Source: Zygnema cylindricum
Lineage: Eukaryota > Streptophyta > Zygnematophyceae > Zygnematales > Zygnemataceae
Assembly: GCA_037447655.1 (NCBI GenBank)
Contig: JBBHKE010000303.1
Coordinates: 317,473-381,472 of the forward strand
Reading direction: 5' to 3'
Length of the DNA stretch: 64,000 nucleotides
Positions 12,832 through 23,358 of this stretch are shown piece after piece. How positions within the stretch are numbered: the stretch's first letter is position 1; every line of letters starts with the position of its first letter. A model generated the notes under the pieces. The model was not told where the DNA came from. It worked only from the letters and a program-made list of their open reading frames with translations, and searched no databases. The position numbers and the translations under genes are program-made.

Positions 12832-13180
12832 GGCGTGTTCCCATGTGTTCAAGTAAAGGTTATTTTCCGTCGTTTTCACAGAAAATGGGACTTGCAACGA
12901 GAAAATATTACGCCGTACGAAAAATGGGCAAAAACACAAGTACATTTTGCGTCATCTTGGAACTTGGAAGGTACGGTAATTTGGCGTTATTATCATCGCG
13001 ACCCACTTCCAGCTCATCTTCACACTTGCACTGGAATCAAATCGCGACCTGATTTTAATCAAAATACTACTGTATTGACGAATAGAAAACCTAGATTGCA
13101 CGCGTCAAACGTTTTCAATTTTTTTTTTGCGGTTGGGAGAGTACACGAAAAAAAAGGTGTTTGTCCGTTTGCTTATGTTG
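12832..13180 (+). mobile_element. Dispersed repeat I, copy 1 (terminus GGCGTGTTCCCATG)
   Basis: This stretch is closely matched, in inverted orientation, by 59380-59679. Shared blocks include the terminus, AAAATGGGACTTGCAACGAG, CGCCGTACGAAAAATGGGC, and the text around the GCGACCCACTTCCAGC motif. The terminus resembles that of the H family (GGG-GTGTCCCCATG), so it is probably a non-autonomous inverted-terminal-repeat element. Its other end was not found: a gap of Ns follows at 13221. Confidence 0.6.
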
Positions 13181-13220
13181 TCCACTTGTGGGCGTCTACA
13201 AATGTCATTTTGTAGACGTA

Positions 13221-13230
13221 NNNNNNNNNN
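13221..13230. other. Assembly gap (10 N)
   Basis: Ten N characters. The true gap size is unknown. Confidence 1.
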
Positions 13231-13759
13231 TATCGCATTTATGGCTTTCATGTTGTTACATATTAATCATACCACATGTCTATTACACTCTGCCATGTAT
13301 AAACATGGAAAAAGGAACTTTTCTAAAATTTAATAAATATTTAATATGCGCGTACGTATACTTGCACGCAACTTTTTTAACCAACTGAGAACAGAGGTTT
13401 TTAGAACAAGCGTGTGCTAGAGGTTATTAGCGAACAAGACGTCACACTTGCATTTTATATAAGCATACACGCTTCAGTACTATAATGTCAATTTCGTAAC
13501 TTGACAAGTATCTAATCGAACAGAATGCATGTTATACTGTTTATATAAAATGAACAGCAAAAAATCACATGAATCAAGAGTACGCAGTTTTAAAACGGTT
13601 TACGTGGACGTGTTAAATATGAACAGTTCAATGCTTTAACTGTAATATCATGACTTCGCACATACGAATATATTTTACGTTCACACTGCAGAACAAGCGA
13701 TTATTGGAGATCGTGTGCGAACAAGATTTTTGGAGACAAGAGTCAACCAATTTTTTCAA
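13231..13759. other. AT-rich intergenic DNA, nothing recognised
   Basis: No gene-like frame. Scattered GTACG/CGTAC words and a 'ttcacac...gaacaagcgatta...gtgtgcgaac' block at ~13680-13725 resemble the interior of the TACACCG family elements. Confidence 0.4.
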
Positions 13760-14290
13760 CGCACGTTCATATGCATGCGCGTATAATTTATAAATAATTT
13801 AAAATCTTTTCAAGGAAAAAGGTACAAATATGTACCGTCTCACATTATCTGTACACCATACTAATTATACATTGTTGTACTTTCGGTATTTACGCTATTT
13901 TGTACGGAACCTCAATTATAGTCAAGGAAAAATTAAAATCACGTATACTATTTTGGGAAAAAAAATCAAAATTTTAAGAACCCAATTTAGTGTTGTTGAC
14001 ACTAATAACGATGCGCAGTGTACACGCTACACCGCGAATTGTTATTAGTGTCAAATTCACTAATTTAGGTACTTAAAATTTTGATTTTTTTCCTCAAATA
14101 TGATACATGATTTTAATTTTTCCTTGACGTTAATTAAGGTACCGTACAAAATAGCGTAAAGAACGAAAGTATAATAATATTTAGATAGTGTGGTGTACGA
14201 ACGATGTCAGACCGTACATAAATGTACCTTTTCAAGTGAAATTTTTACAAAAAATGAATTAAATCAGACGCGCAAGCATAGGAACGTGCG
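13760..14290. repeat. Large imperfect palindrome (fold-back), arms of about 250 bp
   Basis: The sequence left of ~14022 reappears reverse-complemented to the right of ~14028. Paired blocks include GGTACAAATATGTACCGTCTCAC with GTCAGACCGTACATAAATGTACC, TACGCTATTTTGTACGG with CCGTACAAAATAGCGTA, GGAAAAATTAAAATCA with TGATTTTAATTTTTCC, and AATCAAAATTTTAAG with CTTAAAATTTTGATT. The centre is a pair of head-to-head TACACCG-type termini. This is best explained as two copies of one small transposon abutting in opposite directions. Confidence 0.8.
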
Positions 14291-14571
14291 CTAAAAAAAC
14301 GGGATTAGTCTGACATGTAAATTAGTCTGACATGTACGGTAGTTTAAATTTCACGAAGGCGTACGATTTCTAATATTTTGTCTGGATACATATATTAATG
14401 TATATAATCGTACGGTGAATATTCCATTTTGCAGTTCAAAAATTAGCATAATGCCGAAATTAGAATACACCTTTTTTTTAAATTTAAATTTAAATTTTTA
14501 ATTAGCATCAATTACGGTAAATTTTCTTCAACAATATTTAAACTTCGACAGTAATAACGATTCGCGGTGTA
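14028..14571. mobile_element. TACACCG-family miniature element, copy M6 (544 bp)
   Basis: It begins TACACCGCGAATTGTTATTA and ends TAATAACGATTCGCGGTGTA, inverted repeats that continue inward through GTGTCAAA / TTCGACAG with few mismatches. No coding capacity. A second, oppositely oriented terminus ends at 14022, just six bases away. Confidence 0.7.
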
Positions 14572-14743
14572 GTTTCTTCACTGCTCGTCACGCGCATGCA
14601 CATAAGAAAATGACAAACATGTACGGAAAAAAAAATTGCAGGGGTCTCGGACCTCCACTTTCCTTCATGGGTCCTTTGCAAAATTTTACGTCGTCCTCGT
14701 CTCTCCCCCTGTTTCGCACTCGACCACTCCTCTTTTTCTCTTA

Positions 14744-14772
14744 CTAGTAAATCAATGCCCGTTACATGGGCA
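14744..14772 (-). mobile_element. Helitron-like 3' terminus
   Basis: On the minus strand: a hairpin GCCC-ATGTAAC-GGGC, a short spacer ATTGATTTA, then CTAG followed by T. A GC-rich hairpin some ten bases before a terminal CTRR, with T next to it, is the Helitron 3' signature. Similar ends lie at 15244-15276 and 52707-52739. No 5' TC end or helicase was found. Confidence 0.45.
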
Positions 14773-15243
14773 AAGGTCATGTTGTGTGTGTTTAGGGTCG
14801 TATAGATTTTTTGTACTCTTTATATTTGGGAACAACTACAGGTGGGTTTTTTGATGAACTATACAACTGTAAATTATATATGGGATTAATAACCATAGGG
14901 TGTTTTGATTTACAACACAAATATAGACAATTTTAAATCGAGGGAATGTCCCATGTAGGATGTCATTCTGTGCAAACAAACATGTTTTGAAGTTCATAAT
15001 CATATTTAGTCCACTTCACAACAGGAATATTGTAGTTAAGATTAAATGGGTTTATTGATGACTGAGTGTCACCTTTGTAATAACATTCAATGGTGTGTGG
15101 CTCTAGCAATTTCAACTGACTAACTATACTTAACTAACCATTCTCTGCCTATATCTACGTGTAACTGTCAAAAATCAAATGTTTTTTTTTTAGCTACGGA
15201 TCTCATGTTGGTGTGTTTTGTTTCACAATATAATTTTTTTTCA

Positions 15244-15276
15244 CATAAGTCAATCAATGCCTGTTACACGGACATG
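15244..15276 (-). mobile_element. Degenerate Helitron-like 3' terminus
   Basis: Same hairpin and ATTGATT spacer as the copy at 14744, but the final tetranucleotide is not CTRR and the hairpin has mismatches. It is called only by similarity to the other two copies. Confidence 0.3.
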
Positions 15277-15910
15277 ATTCGTGTCGTGATTTGTTATGCT
15301 TGTTATATGAACATGTATCGTGTTGTTTTATCACGCTTTGTTGAGCCTTACCAAAGTATTATACAAATATACGTTTATGTGTTCAATAAGCAATTGTACA
15401 ACATGCATTATATGTTAAGAGTCTCTCTGCAACTTTTATTAGAACAACAACCATAGAGGGATGGTATAAGCATAGAAAACATACACACTTCTAAACAACA
15501 AAAATATTCTATTGAAAAATAGTAGTGTTAGAACATAAGTGTGTCGAAGTATGTATACCTATGCAGCTACTTTAAAACGTTAACAACCCAATTAGGATTA
15601 AACATAATTTTTTATATTAACTTTTTATAGCTCTAACAATGTTAACGGATAAGTTTCTTTCGAAACTCTTTTATTTCACTATTGTAAAAGAAATGTCAAT
15701 TTTCATATTGTATTACTTTCTCCTGTTTATGGAAACATCTAAATACTCCATGGATTGCTATTAGTGTTAGACACACTAATTCAACGCCTTTTTCTTTTTC
15801 CTATCTCGCTTGTTTTTTCTCCCCCGTCCCTCTCTCTTGTTGTCTCTCCCCTCTCCCTCTCTCTCCCTCTTCGTCTTCTATCTCTCCTCTCTCCCTCTTT
15901 CTTGTTGTCC

Positions 15911-16073
15911 GTTTATATATTGTTGGTTCATATATTTGCGGTGCATATATTGTGGGTTTATAAATTGTCGATTTATATATTGTCGTTTTGTACTTTGGCG
16001 ATTAATATCCTGTAGGCTCATATATTGTTGGTTCACATCTTGTCGGTTCGTACATTGTCGAATCACATATCGT
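15911..16073. repeat. Minisatellite, ~15-bp degenerate unit
   Basis: About eleven units built on TTCATATATTGTCGG. Because 15 is a multiple of 3, both strands stay open across it and give repetitive frames that are not genes. Confidence 0.8.
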
Positions 16074-16340
16074 GAGTTATCGTTCAGCTCGAATATGCGT
16101 ACTCACGTCTACACACTTTGCAACAACAACCATAGGGTGTTTGCGTTAGGGTCACATACGCATCATAAACTCTTTCAAGCTGCAATAGTGAAGTAATGTA
16201 TGCTACTAACATCTACTCATTTTGTGCTGCTTTCATAAATCAACCCCAATTTAAAACAAAAAAATGCAATAATATATTATTACTGCTTGTATATTTCACG
16301 ACTTAGCAGCGTACTTGCATGTAATGTGAATTGTAAATCA

Positions 16341-16635
16341 ATAACAATAATAATGTATCCCTCTATTAATAACCGTTTCTTACAAATCACAATATTTCGT
16401 AATCTTTTATTTGATATGTATTTTTAAGCATCAATTGGGTCTGGATGGCACACGCGTACCTTTTCCTTTTTTGCTCTTGTGATGTTAAATGAACAACAAT
16501 AATAACATATCCCTCATTAATAACCGTTTCTTACGAATTACAATTTTTCGTAATCTTTCATTTGATATGTATTTTTAGACATCAATTGAGCCAAGATGGC
16601 ACACACGTACCTTTTCTTTTTTTTCTCTTGCGATG
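16341..16635 (+). repeat. Local tandem duplication of ~145 bp
   Basis: Two diverged adjacent copies. Each runs from AACAATAATAA through TAATAACCGTTTCTTAC, TTTGATATGTATTTTTA and GATGGCACAC to CGTACCTTTTC. No coding capacity. Confidence 0.8.
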
Positions 16636-16840
16636 TATGTTGAAGCATCAATTTTGCATCGACGGCACATGGGAACATGGGTCGTGGTCATAAGGGACAT
16701 TTTGGTTTGGGTCGCGTGGACTTACAGACACCGCCTCGCGCGCACACAGATATCGCATATTTAAGGTTTTCAACACGGCAGCCAAAGGTCTATAATTTTT
16801 AATCGAAAAATCCAATTTTTAATTTTGTACTTTTTCTCTT

Positions 16841-18402
16841 GACAGTAGTAATACACTCTTCATGGGAACATAACTATAGGGTGATTTGATCAACTTAAAG
16901 TGTGTTTTTTTTTCGGTACCGCCGGTGGTCGTTCGTAGATACTGGCGGGCGACAACGCTGGGTTACGCCATCGGTACAGCGGTCCGTACCGCGCACGGGT
17001 CGCACGACAATGTTACATTGTGCCACGTTCGGTGGTATGTACTGCTGACGGGCAGTGAAGTAGAACAACGCCAGCGGGGGGCAGCGTAAAATTACGCCAA
17101 CTGGCGGCTGAAATTCTATAGGCTCCATTGCCACACAGAATCGCAGGTCCAAAGGAAGCTAATCTAGATAGTGCCGACTCCAAGTTAATATAAACCCTAA
17201 TGATTGACCCCTTGAGAATCAGAACCTCATTACAGCTTCACCCCTGTGAAATAACACTTTCTGTGTGCTCAGTTCCACCACAGAATGCAAAGTTAGAATA
17301 TTAGATTTGGACACATTCACCCACTTTGACTTTCCCTAAGACATGCAGCCACCCAGGCAGGCAAAGACTCTGACCGACTACACCGTTGTGTAGCTTGGAC
17401 TCCCCTGAGTCCGCAGCAACAAGAATCACTGAATTTGGTCAACTGAATTGATTGTTATGGCTGGCCAAAGTTTGCCATTTATACAAGGTGCTCTCTGGGA
17501 GAGGCAGCTACCTACCCGAAATATTCTAAGTCCTAAACCCCTCTCTAAACCCTCTAGTCTGAGGTACGGACCAATCACATTACTGTATAGTACATAAAGG
17601 TACAGATGCCGGTGTACCTTTTGTACGGTCATCGTACGACATTGCTAAAAAGTCAACAAATGTCCTATCCGGATTCGCTCTTATAATCTCCGGAATTCCT
17701 GCCTCCAAATCTTATCTCTCCACGTGGCGCCAGGTCATGCCGCGTCATAAAAATGGTACCATACAAGAAAGTACAAGTGCCGGAGTACTTTCTGTACGTA
17801 CATTGTACGATGTCACCATAGTGCGACATTTATCACTCTCGGATTTGTTTTATGCCGTTCCGGAAATTCCGTAATCCCGTACGATGTTGCCACGTGTCAT
17901 CCGGAGTGGCGGCGTCTGCCAATTTTACTTTCCGCGATGTCGGCGCTAACCACGGCCGTCCGATTTACATCGTAATTAAAACGGACCGTCGAAATACATG
18001 TCTGTACTATTTATTTCGTCCGGTACTAAAAATACAACTGTGTCTATGCCCTATATACCGTAACCCAGTTAAATGGAAAATCCTACCTATAACTATTTAA
18101 ATATTTATCAAACCCCATACGTACTAGCACTAGTCCTAGACTAAATGGTCAAAGCTAACGACTACGGGACAGTAGTAATACACTATTCATGGGAACAAAA
18201 CTATAGGGTGATTTGATCAGCTTAAAGTGTGTTTTTTTTTCGGTACCGCCGGTGGTTGTTCGTAGATACTGGCGGGCGACATGCTGCGTTACGCCATCGG
18301 TACGGCGGTCCGTACCGCGGACGGTCGCACGACAATGTTACATTGTGCTACGTTCGGTGGTATGTACTGCTGACGTGCAGTGAAGTAGAACTACGCCAGC
18401 GG
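16841..18402 (+). repeat. Segmental duplication around the 3' LTR of element D
   Basis: A ~237-bp block at 16841-17077 (from GACAGTAGTAATACAC to GCCAGCGG) is repeated with few changes at 18168-18402. Between the copies lies an LTR fragment of D (17109-18167). Right after the second copy a further D LTR fragment (18403-18447) begins at a different internal point. The simplest history is a tandem duplication of flank plus LTR, then an internal deletion in the second copy. Confidence 0.75.
17109..18167 (-). repeat. 3' LTR of D, distal portion
   Basis: Matches the left ~1.07 kb of the intact D LTR (31675-32745), with clear divergence. It stops at CGACTACGGGAC, where it joins the second copy of the flanking block. 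Confidence 0.8.
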
Positions 18403-18447
18403 ATTTACATCGTAACTAAAACAGACTGTCGAAATAAATGTCCGTAC
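18403..18447 (-). repeat. 3' LTR of D, fragment left of the A insertion
   Basis: Matches 32536-32582 of the intact LTR and ends in the CGTAC target duplication of element A. The LTR continues on the far side of A at 29389-29786. Confidence 0.8.
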
Positions 18448-19489
18448 TGAAACTCTGAGACCTCCATAAGTCCTCAGAGTGGACAGCTTCCAAGAAGCCT
18501 CTAAGATAATCCTGACCCCTTTGTGTTTAAGCAAAAATAACTGCCACCCTGGCAGACAAAAACTCTGACCACCTTCACCTTTGTGAAGACAAGACTCCCT
18601 TGAGTCGATAGCAAAAAGAATCTCTGAATTTGCTCCCCTGAGCAGTAAGTTATGAAGGGTCAAAGTTGACCTTTTGTACTGATGCTCTTTGGGAGAGACG
18701 GTCCTATCTCCTAATTTTCTAAGTCCTATCTCACTCACAGACTCTATCTACTGATGTAGGGAGCCAATCATAATACAGTTCCGTACACAAAAGTACAGCC
18801 GCCGGTTTACTTTATGTACGGAAATTGTACGAGATTGCCTTAATGTCGATACATGTCATATCCGGATTCGGTGTCGTAATCTACGGAGATACCATGATCC
18901 AATGTAATTTTGCCACGTGTCATCCGATGTGGCGATGACCACAAACCGCCGAAATCTTTTTCCGCGATCTCGACGCTAATTCCGGCCGTCCGATTAAATT
19001 CACATTTAATCGTAGTCGTAATAAATACATGCGCGGTATTCGTTTCGTTTACGAAATCAATTCACGGTATTATCCGTATCGTAATCCGTACTTTTACACT
19101 ACCAGTTCTATGTATCTTGTAAACAGTTACAGTTAAATGAATTATCCTACGTATTAATGTTTAATTAATTATCAAACCATATAGTATTTTACACTACTTC
19201 AAGACTTAACGGATAAGGTTACCGTCTACCGGCAGCTTGCCGTCCGGCAGGTACCAGGTTCAAATCATGTGGCCGACACATATCTTTTTACTAAATAAAC
19301 CCCTAATACATATTTCCCGTAAACCTCAGGATAGCCTAGGTAGCCATGGCTCTAGCTTCCTCTCTAATTTCTCAGTGACTACGACAAGTTTGAGAGTTGG
19401 AGAGAGAAGTTAGAGGTAGACTGCCTCAGCTTCTTTCTATATTTCTATTTAGACCTAGAAAATACTTTAAAGGACCATTAATTTTGACA
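18448..19489 (-). repeat. 3' LTR of element A
   Basis: Starts (minus strand) TGTCAAAATTAATGG right after a purine tract AAATAAAGGGAG and ends CTCAGAGTTTCA. It differs from its 5' partner at roughly one position in ten by eye. It includes an antisense tRNA-like block at 19201-19278. Confidence 0.85.
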
Positions 19490-19502
19490 CTCCCTTTATT
19501 TC

Positions 19503-20342
19503 CTAGTCAATCTTTAATTTCAGACCACACTTCTCCCTGTAGAAAATTAGCTTAGGGGAAGGCACAAGTTTGGTCATCATATCTGCTACCATCTCATTAT
19601 CTGGTCGATACTCTAAACCGATTATTTTGTTTTCTACTTTCTCTCTAACAAAGCTGAGTCTAATGTCCATGTATTTGGCTTTAAAATGATGTTTAGGATT
19701 GGCAGAAATAGCGATTGCTACCTGATTATCACAAAAAGATTTATGCACACCACTCTTAAGGTGACCAAGCTCACCAAGCAAAGACTTGACCCACATCAAT
19801 TCTTTTACAGCAGAGCAAGAGGCCGTATACTCAGCCTCCATGGTGGATTGAGCAATAACTTTTTGCTGTTTGCTACTCCAACAGCAAACCCCACTACCCA
19901 CATATAATACATATCCAGAAGTGCATCTCCTTATTGGAGCATCACCATAACTGGCATCACTCCAAGTAGCGATGTCAGTATTCTCCCCACCCAAATGCAA
20001 CCATAGATCCCTAGTTCCTATCAAGTATCTAAAAACTGTCTTCGCTGCCTCCCAATCCCTCTTAGTGGGAGCATTTAGACTTCTACTCAACACTCCTACA
20101 GCTGCAGCTAAATCCGGTCGGGTACAATTCATAAAATAGATTAGACTTCCCACTACTTGACAGTAAGCAATAGTCTGCATGAACTTCTGTTCTTGAGGAG
20201 ATAATTCCTCGTCCAAGACTATGACTCCTTCTTCCTCACTCCCCTCACTTCCCTTCTTCAACTCCATTAGAGTTGTACAACTATTAGTTTTATCCATCTG
20301 AAATTTTTCAACCATGTTCCCTATTGCTTCCTTTTGAGTCAA
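19503..20342 (-). pseudogene. RNase H and connection domain of element A
   Basis: A 279-residue frame with copia RNase H blocks: VGSLIYFMNCTRPDLAAAV, TWSDASYGD, CTSGYVLYVG, STMEAEYTA and ADMMTKLVPSP. The first catalytic Asp (SDAS), the Glu (TMEAEY) and the next Asp (CDNQVAI) are all present. It ends just before the polypurine tract and 3' LTR. It is a separate frame from the reverse transcriptase because of a frameshift near 20350. Confidence 0.85.
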
Positions 20343-20359
20343 TTTATAATTTTTCTTTT

Positions 20360-21457
20360 TCAGGCTCTCTCTACTTGAATTCCCAAAATATATTTTGCTT
20401 CCCCCATATCCTTCATTTCAAATCTCCCCTTAAGATCGATTTTCAGTTTATTATTTTTTTCCATTGATTTACTTAAAACAAGCAAATCATCAACATAAAT
20501 TGCAATAAATATATAACCTTCCTCATCTTCGAAAACATAGATTGAGTGATCTGAGCTGATCTGAATATATCCCAGACCCGTAAGAAACACATCAAGCTTC
20601 TTATTCCAGTGTCGAGGCGCTTGTTTCAAACCATAAAGAGATTTAATGAGCCGGCATACCTTACTCTCCTCTCCTTCCTCCACTAACCTTTCGAGTTGTC
20701 GCATGAAAATCTCCTCTTCCAATTCTCCATGCAAAAAGGCTGTTTTGATGTCCATCTGGTGCACTTCTATGTCTTCCGTTGCTGCCAGGCTGAGAAGTAT
20801 GCGGACGGAGGGAAATTTGACCACCGGGGCAAACATTTTCTCGTAGTCAATTCCCTGCTTTTGTATAAATCCCTTTGCCCCTAGTCGGGCCTTGTAGCGC
20901 TCGATTGTGTTATCTGGGTTCAGTTTTAATTTGAAAACCCACTTACAACTGATTGGTTTTCGGTTAGGTGGACAATGCACCAACTCCCAAGTATCGAATG
21001 CCATAATTGAGGCCATCTCCTCATTGATGGCTGTCTTCCACCGATTTCTTTCTGGACAAGTCATCACCTCTCCATAATTTTGAGGTTCATCTTGATGAGA
21101 TAGTTTAGTTACCTTGTTATTATCCTGTTTTTCTTTGTGTCTTTTGCTACTTCTCCTTCCCCCCTCAAAATCTGAGGCCGGAATAGATGGTTCTCGTGCA
21201 TTCTTTCGAACAAACTCGGCTTCTCCCCAATCCCTTGATTCCGTATCAATTTCCACCACGTCTTCCGGTTCGGGTAGAGTTGTCACTGGAGTTTCTACAG
21301 CCGAGTCCTTTTCGGTCTGATTTGGACCTACAAGAATGTCATCTTCTCTAAAACGTGGATAGTTAGGAAGCTCAAAGTCATCGGAATTTTTTGACTCAAA
21401 TCTGATTTTTACTGACTTTGTATACTTGAAGGGATCCACAGACTTTCTTTCATCCAT
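20360..21457 (-). pseudogene. Reverse transcriptase of element A
   Basis: A 365-residue frame. Copia RT blocks are KWVFKLKLNPDNTIERYKAR, MDIKTAFLHGELEEEIFM, SLYGLKQAPRHW and the active site YVDDLLVLSK with both aspartates intact. It ends MKDMGEAKYILGIQVE, the block that survives in the gag-only elements C and D. The N-terminal part is the acidic linker after integrase. This is the best preserved part of A. Confidence 0.88.
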
Positions 21458-21514
21458 AACTACTAGATGCTTTACTAAGATTATATCTTCCCTTTTTAGA
21501 TCATAAACTGTATA

Positions 21515-22377
21515 TCATTTAACATCCTCATCATATTCTAATAAGTATCCCGATTTTCCTTTAGGATCTAGCTTCCAATTGGACTGATCAGTATCTAGAC
21601 TGAATACTTGATTGCCAAAAACCTTCAAGTGAGATATGTCTGGTTTCCGACCTGTCCATCTCTCATAAGGTGTTTGATCTTTTATAGCTGAAGTAATAAC
21701 TCTATTCTTAAGATAATAAGCACAGTTCATTGCTTCTGCCCAAAATCTTTTTCCTATCTTTTTATTTGACAACATACTTCTAGCACTATCACTTAGTGTT
21801 CTATTTAACCTTTCAGCTACCCCATTCTGTTCCAGATTTTTAGGAACTATCTTTTTGGTGTTGGATCCCATCTTCCCTCAAAAAAACCTCAAACTGGTTA
21901 GAAGTATACTCTCCACCATTGTCACTCCTTACTCTCTTGATTGGAGTTTCATGGAGTTTTTCGCTCCATGCTTTATATTGTCTAAAACAATCCTCAGCTT
22001 CTGACTTGTTTTTCAAAAAATACACCCGGGAATACCGAGACCAATCATCAGTTATAGTCATCATAAATCTCTTTTTCCCCGTTGAGGGCACTCTTGCCGG
22101 TCCCCAAATATCTGTGTACTAGATCTAGATTTTTTTCTCCCTTATACGTGGCTGTTTTAGGAAAGGGTAATCTGTGTGCTTTACCTTGAGCACATCCACT
22201 ACAATCACTTATATCATCATTCTCACTAAACTGAATCCCTTCCACTTCTCCCATCTTTTTCATCTCTCTTAACTTATCTAGATTCACATGCCCAAGCCTC
22301 TTATGCCACATCATAATATCATGAACACCAACATAATAAAATTTCTTCTTTTCATTATTTAAGATCAGCCTAAACAT
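21515..22377 (-). pseudogene. Integrase of element A
   Basis: Spread over three overlapping frames (22377-22048, 22091-21840 and 21871-21515), so at least two frameshifts are present. Visible are the HHCC zinc domain (HKRLGHVNLDKL ... CSGCAQGKAH), the catalytic core with the DNGGEYTS motif, and NGVAERLNRTLSDSARSML. KVFGNQVFSLDTDQSNWKLD corresponds to the region after the core. The first catalytic Asp lies where the frame is broken. Confidence 0.8.
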
Positions 22378-22551
22378 CCCATGGCTACCTTTCTCAGCAA
22401 TGAAATAGACATCCTCATCAAAACTAGCAGTAAAGACTCCTTCCCTAGTGCTAGTGAAAAAATCCTTATCATCTAATAGAGATGTAGAGATAAGGTTTTT
22501 GTTCAGCTCCGGAATAAATAATACATCGGAGAATGTTAATATGGATGTCTT

Positions 22552-22932
22552 TCATTCTACTAACACTTTTAGATCTACTGATCCTACAAGAGTAGTGGTG
22601 ACTATCCTCCCATCTCCGTACTCTATCTCTACGTTGGTAATCTTTCTTATCTTAGTGAACAGGTGTCTATCCTTACACATGTGCATGGAGGCACTTGAAT
22701 CTACAATCCAGCGTGCTTCACCTTTCAATCCACCGTAAGCACATTTCTGCCTTCGTGGAATTTCGACCTCATTTTTCGCCTCCAACTCCTCAATCAAAAG
22801 GAGCTCATTGTCCTCGTCTTCGGATTCAGCCTCAAGTACCTGTGTGACAAGGGCCTTTTTCTTTCCTCTCAGGGTACCACCGGTCTGCCCCTCTTTTAAC
22901 CGAAGCTCGGTTAGCTTACTGCACTCTGCCAT
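22552..22932 (-). pseudogene. Protease region of element A
   Basis: Contains WIVDSSASMHMC, the copia aspartic-protease site with DSGAS changed to DSSAS. It is followed by the usual TNVEIEYGDG block. It begins in frame with the end of the zinc knuckle (AECSKLTELRLKEG). Confidence 0.75.
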
Positions 22933-23358
22933 ATAATGCCCAGGTTTCTTACAAAAATGACATAAACCTTTAGGAGCCCTTGATTTTTCTGCTCGCTCCC
23001 CCTATAGTTTCCACCCGGTTTCTGAGAATCCTTGTTCCTCCAATCGGTCGCAGTTGCGAAGGTTTGGCCACTCTTTCTTCCCCTTTGGATCTCAATCGTA
23101 TTCTCCCAAACGAGAATCATCCCTACCACTGAGTTCCATATCCACCTTGAGTCAGGCAAGTCCTGCACACGGTAAACTATGTTCACGAACTCATCAGGTA
23201 ACTTCATCAGTAAACAGTTAACCTTTTCTTTTTCACTAAAAACTTTTCCCGCACTCTCTAGCTCCATGAAGAGTGTAGCAAGCTCATTGCAAAAATCCAA
23301 CATATTTCCCCCTTTGTATACGTACTCCTTAACTTTCTGATCAGCCAACTGTTGTTGC
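22911..23358 (-). pseudogene. C-terminal half of the element A gag
   Basis: The gag block ADQKVKEYVYKGGNMLDFCNEL matches the C/D block VKQEIKAYVYKGGSMIEFCN. A zinc knuckle CHFCKKPGHYMAEC (CX2CX4HX4C) lies near 22925-22966, frameshifted from the upstream part. At 23354-23358 it is cut by element C; the N-terminal half continues at 27882-28362. Confidence 0.8.

Larger units (their letters stand above)
14572..16840. other. Repeat-rich intergenic DNA without a gene
   Basis: Positions ~14577-14740 repeat part of the H family (the block around CAGGGGTCTCGGACCTCCAC also occurs near 34256 and, inverted, near 60310). Two Helitron-like 3' ends, a CT-rich stretch (15815-15905), a 15-bp minisatellite and a local duplication (16341-16635) follow. 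Open frames at 15205-15456 and 15755-16196 are repeat-derived or featureless. Confidence 0.5.

Noticed and set aside
19201-19278. A genuine tRNA gene
   Set aside because: T-arm and B-box are good, but there is no complementary 5' acceptor strand and no credible anticodon arm. Kept only as a tRNA-like block.
20646-22122. Several plus-strand frames of 60-70 residues
   Set aside because: Antisense shadows of the element A pol region.
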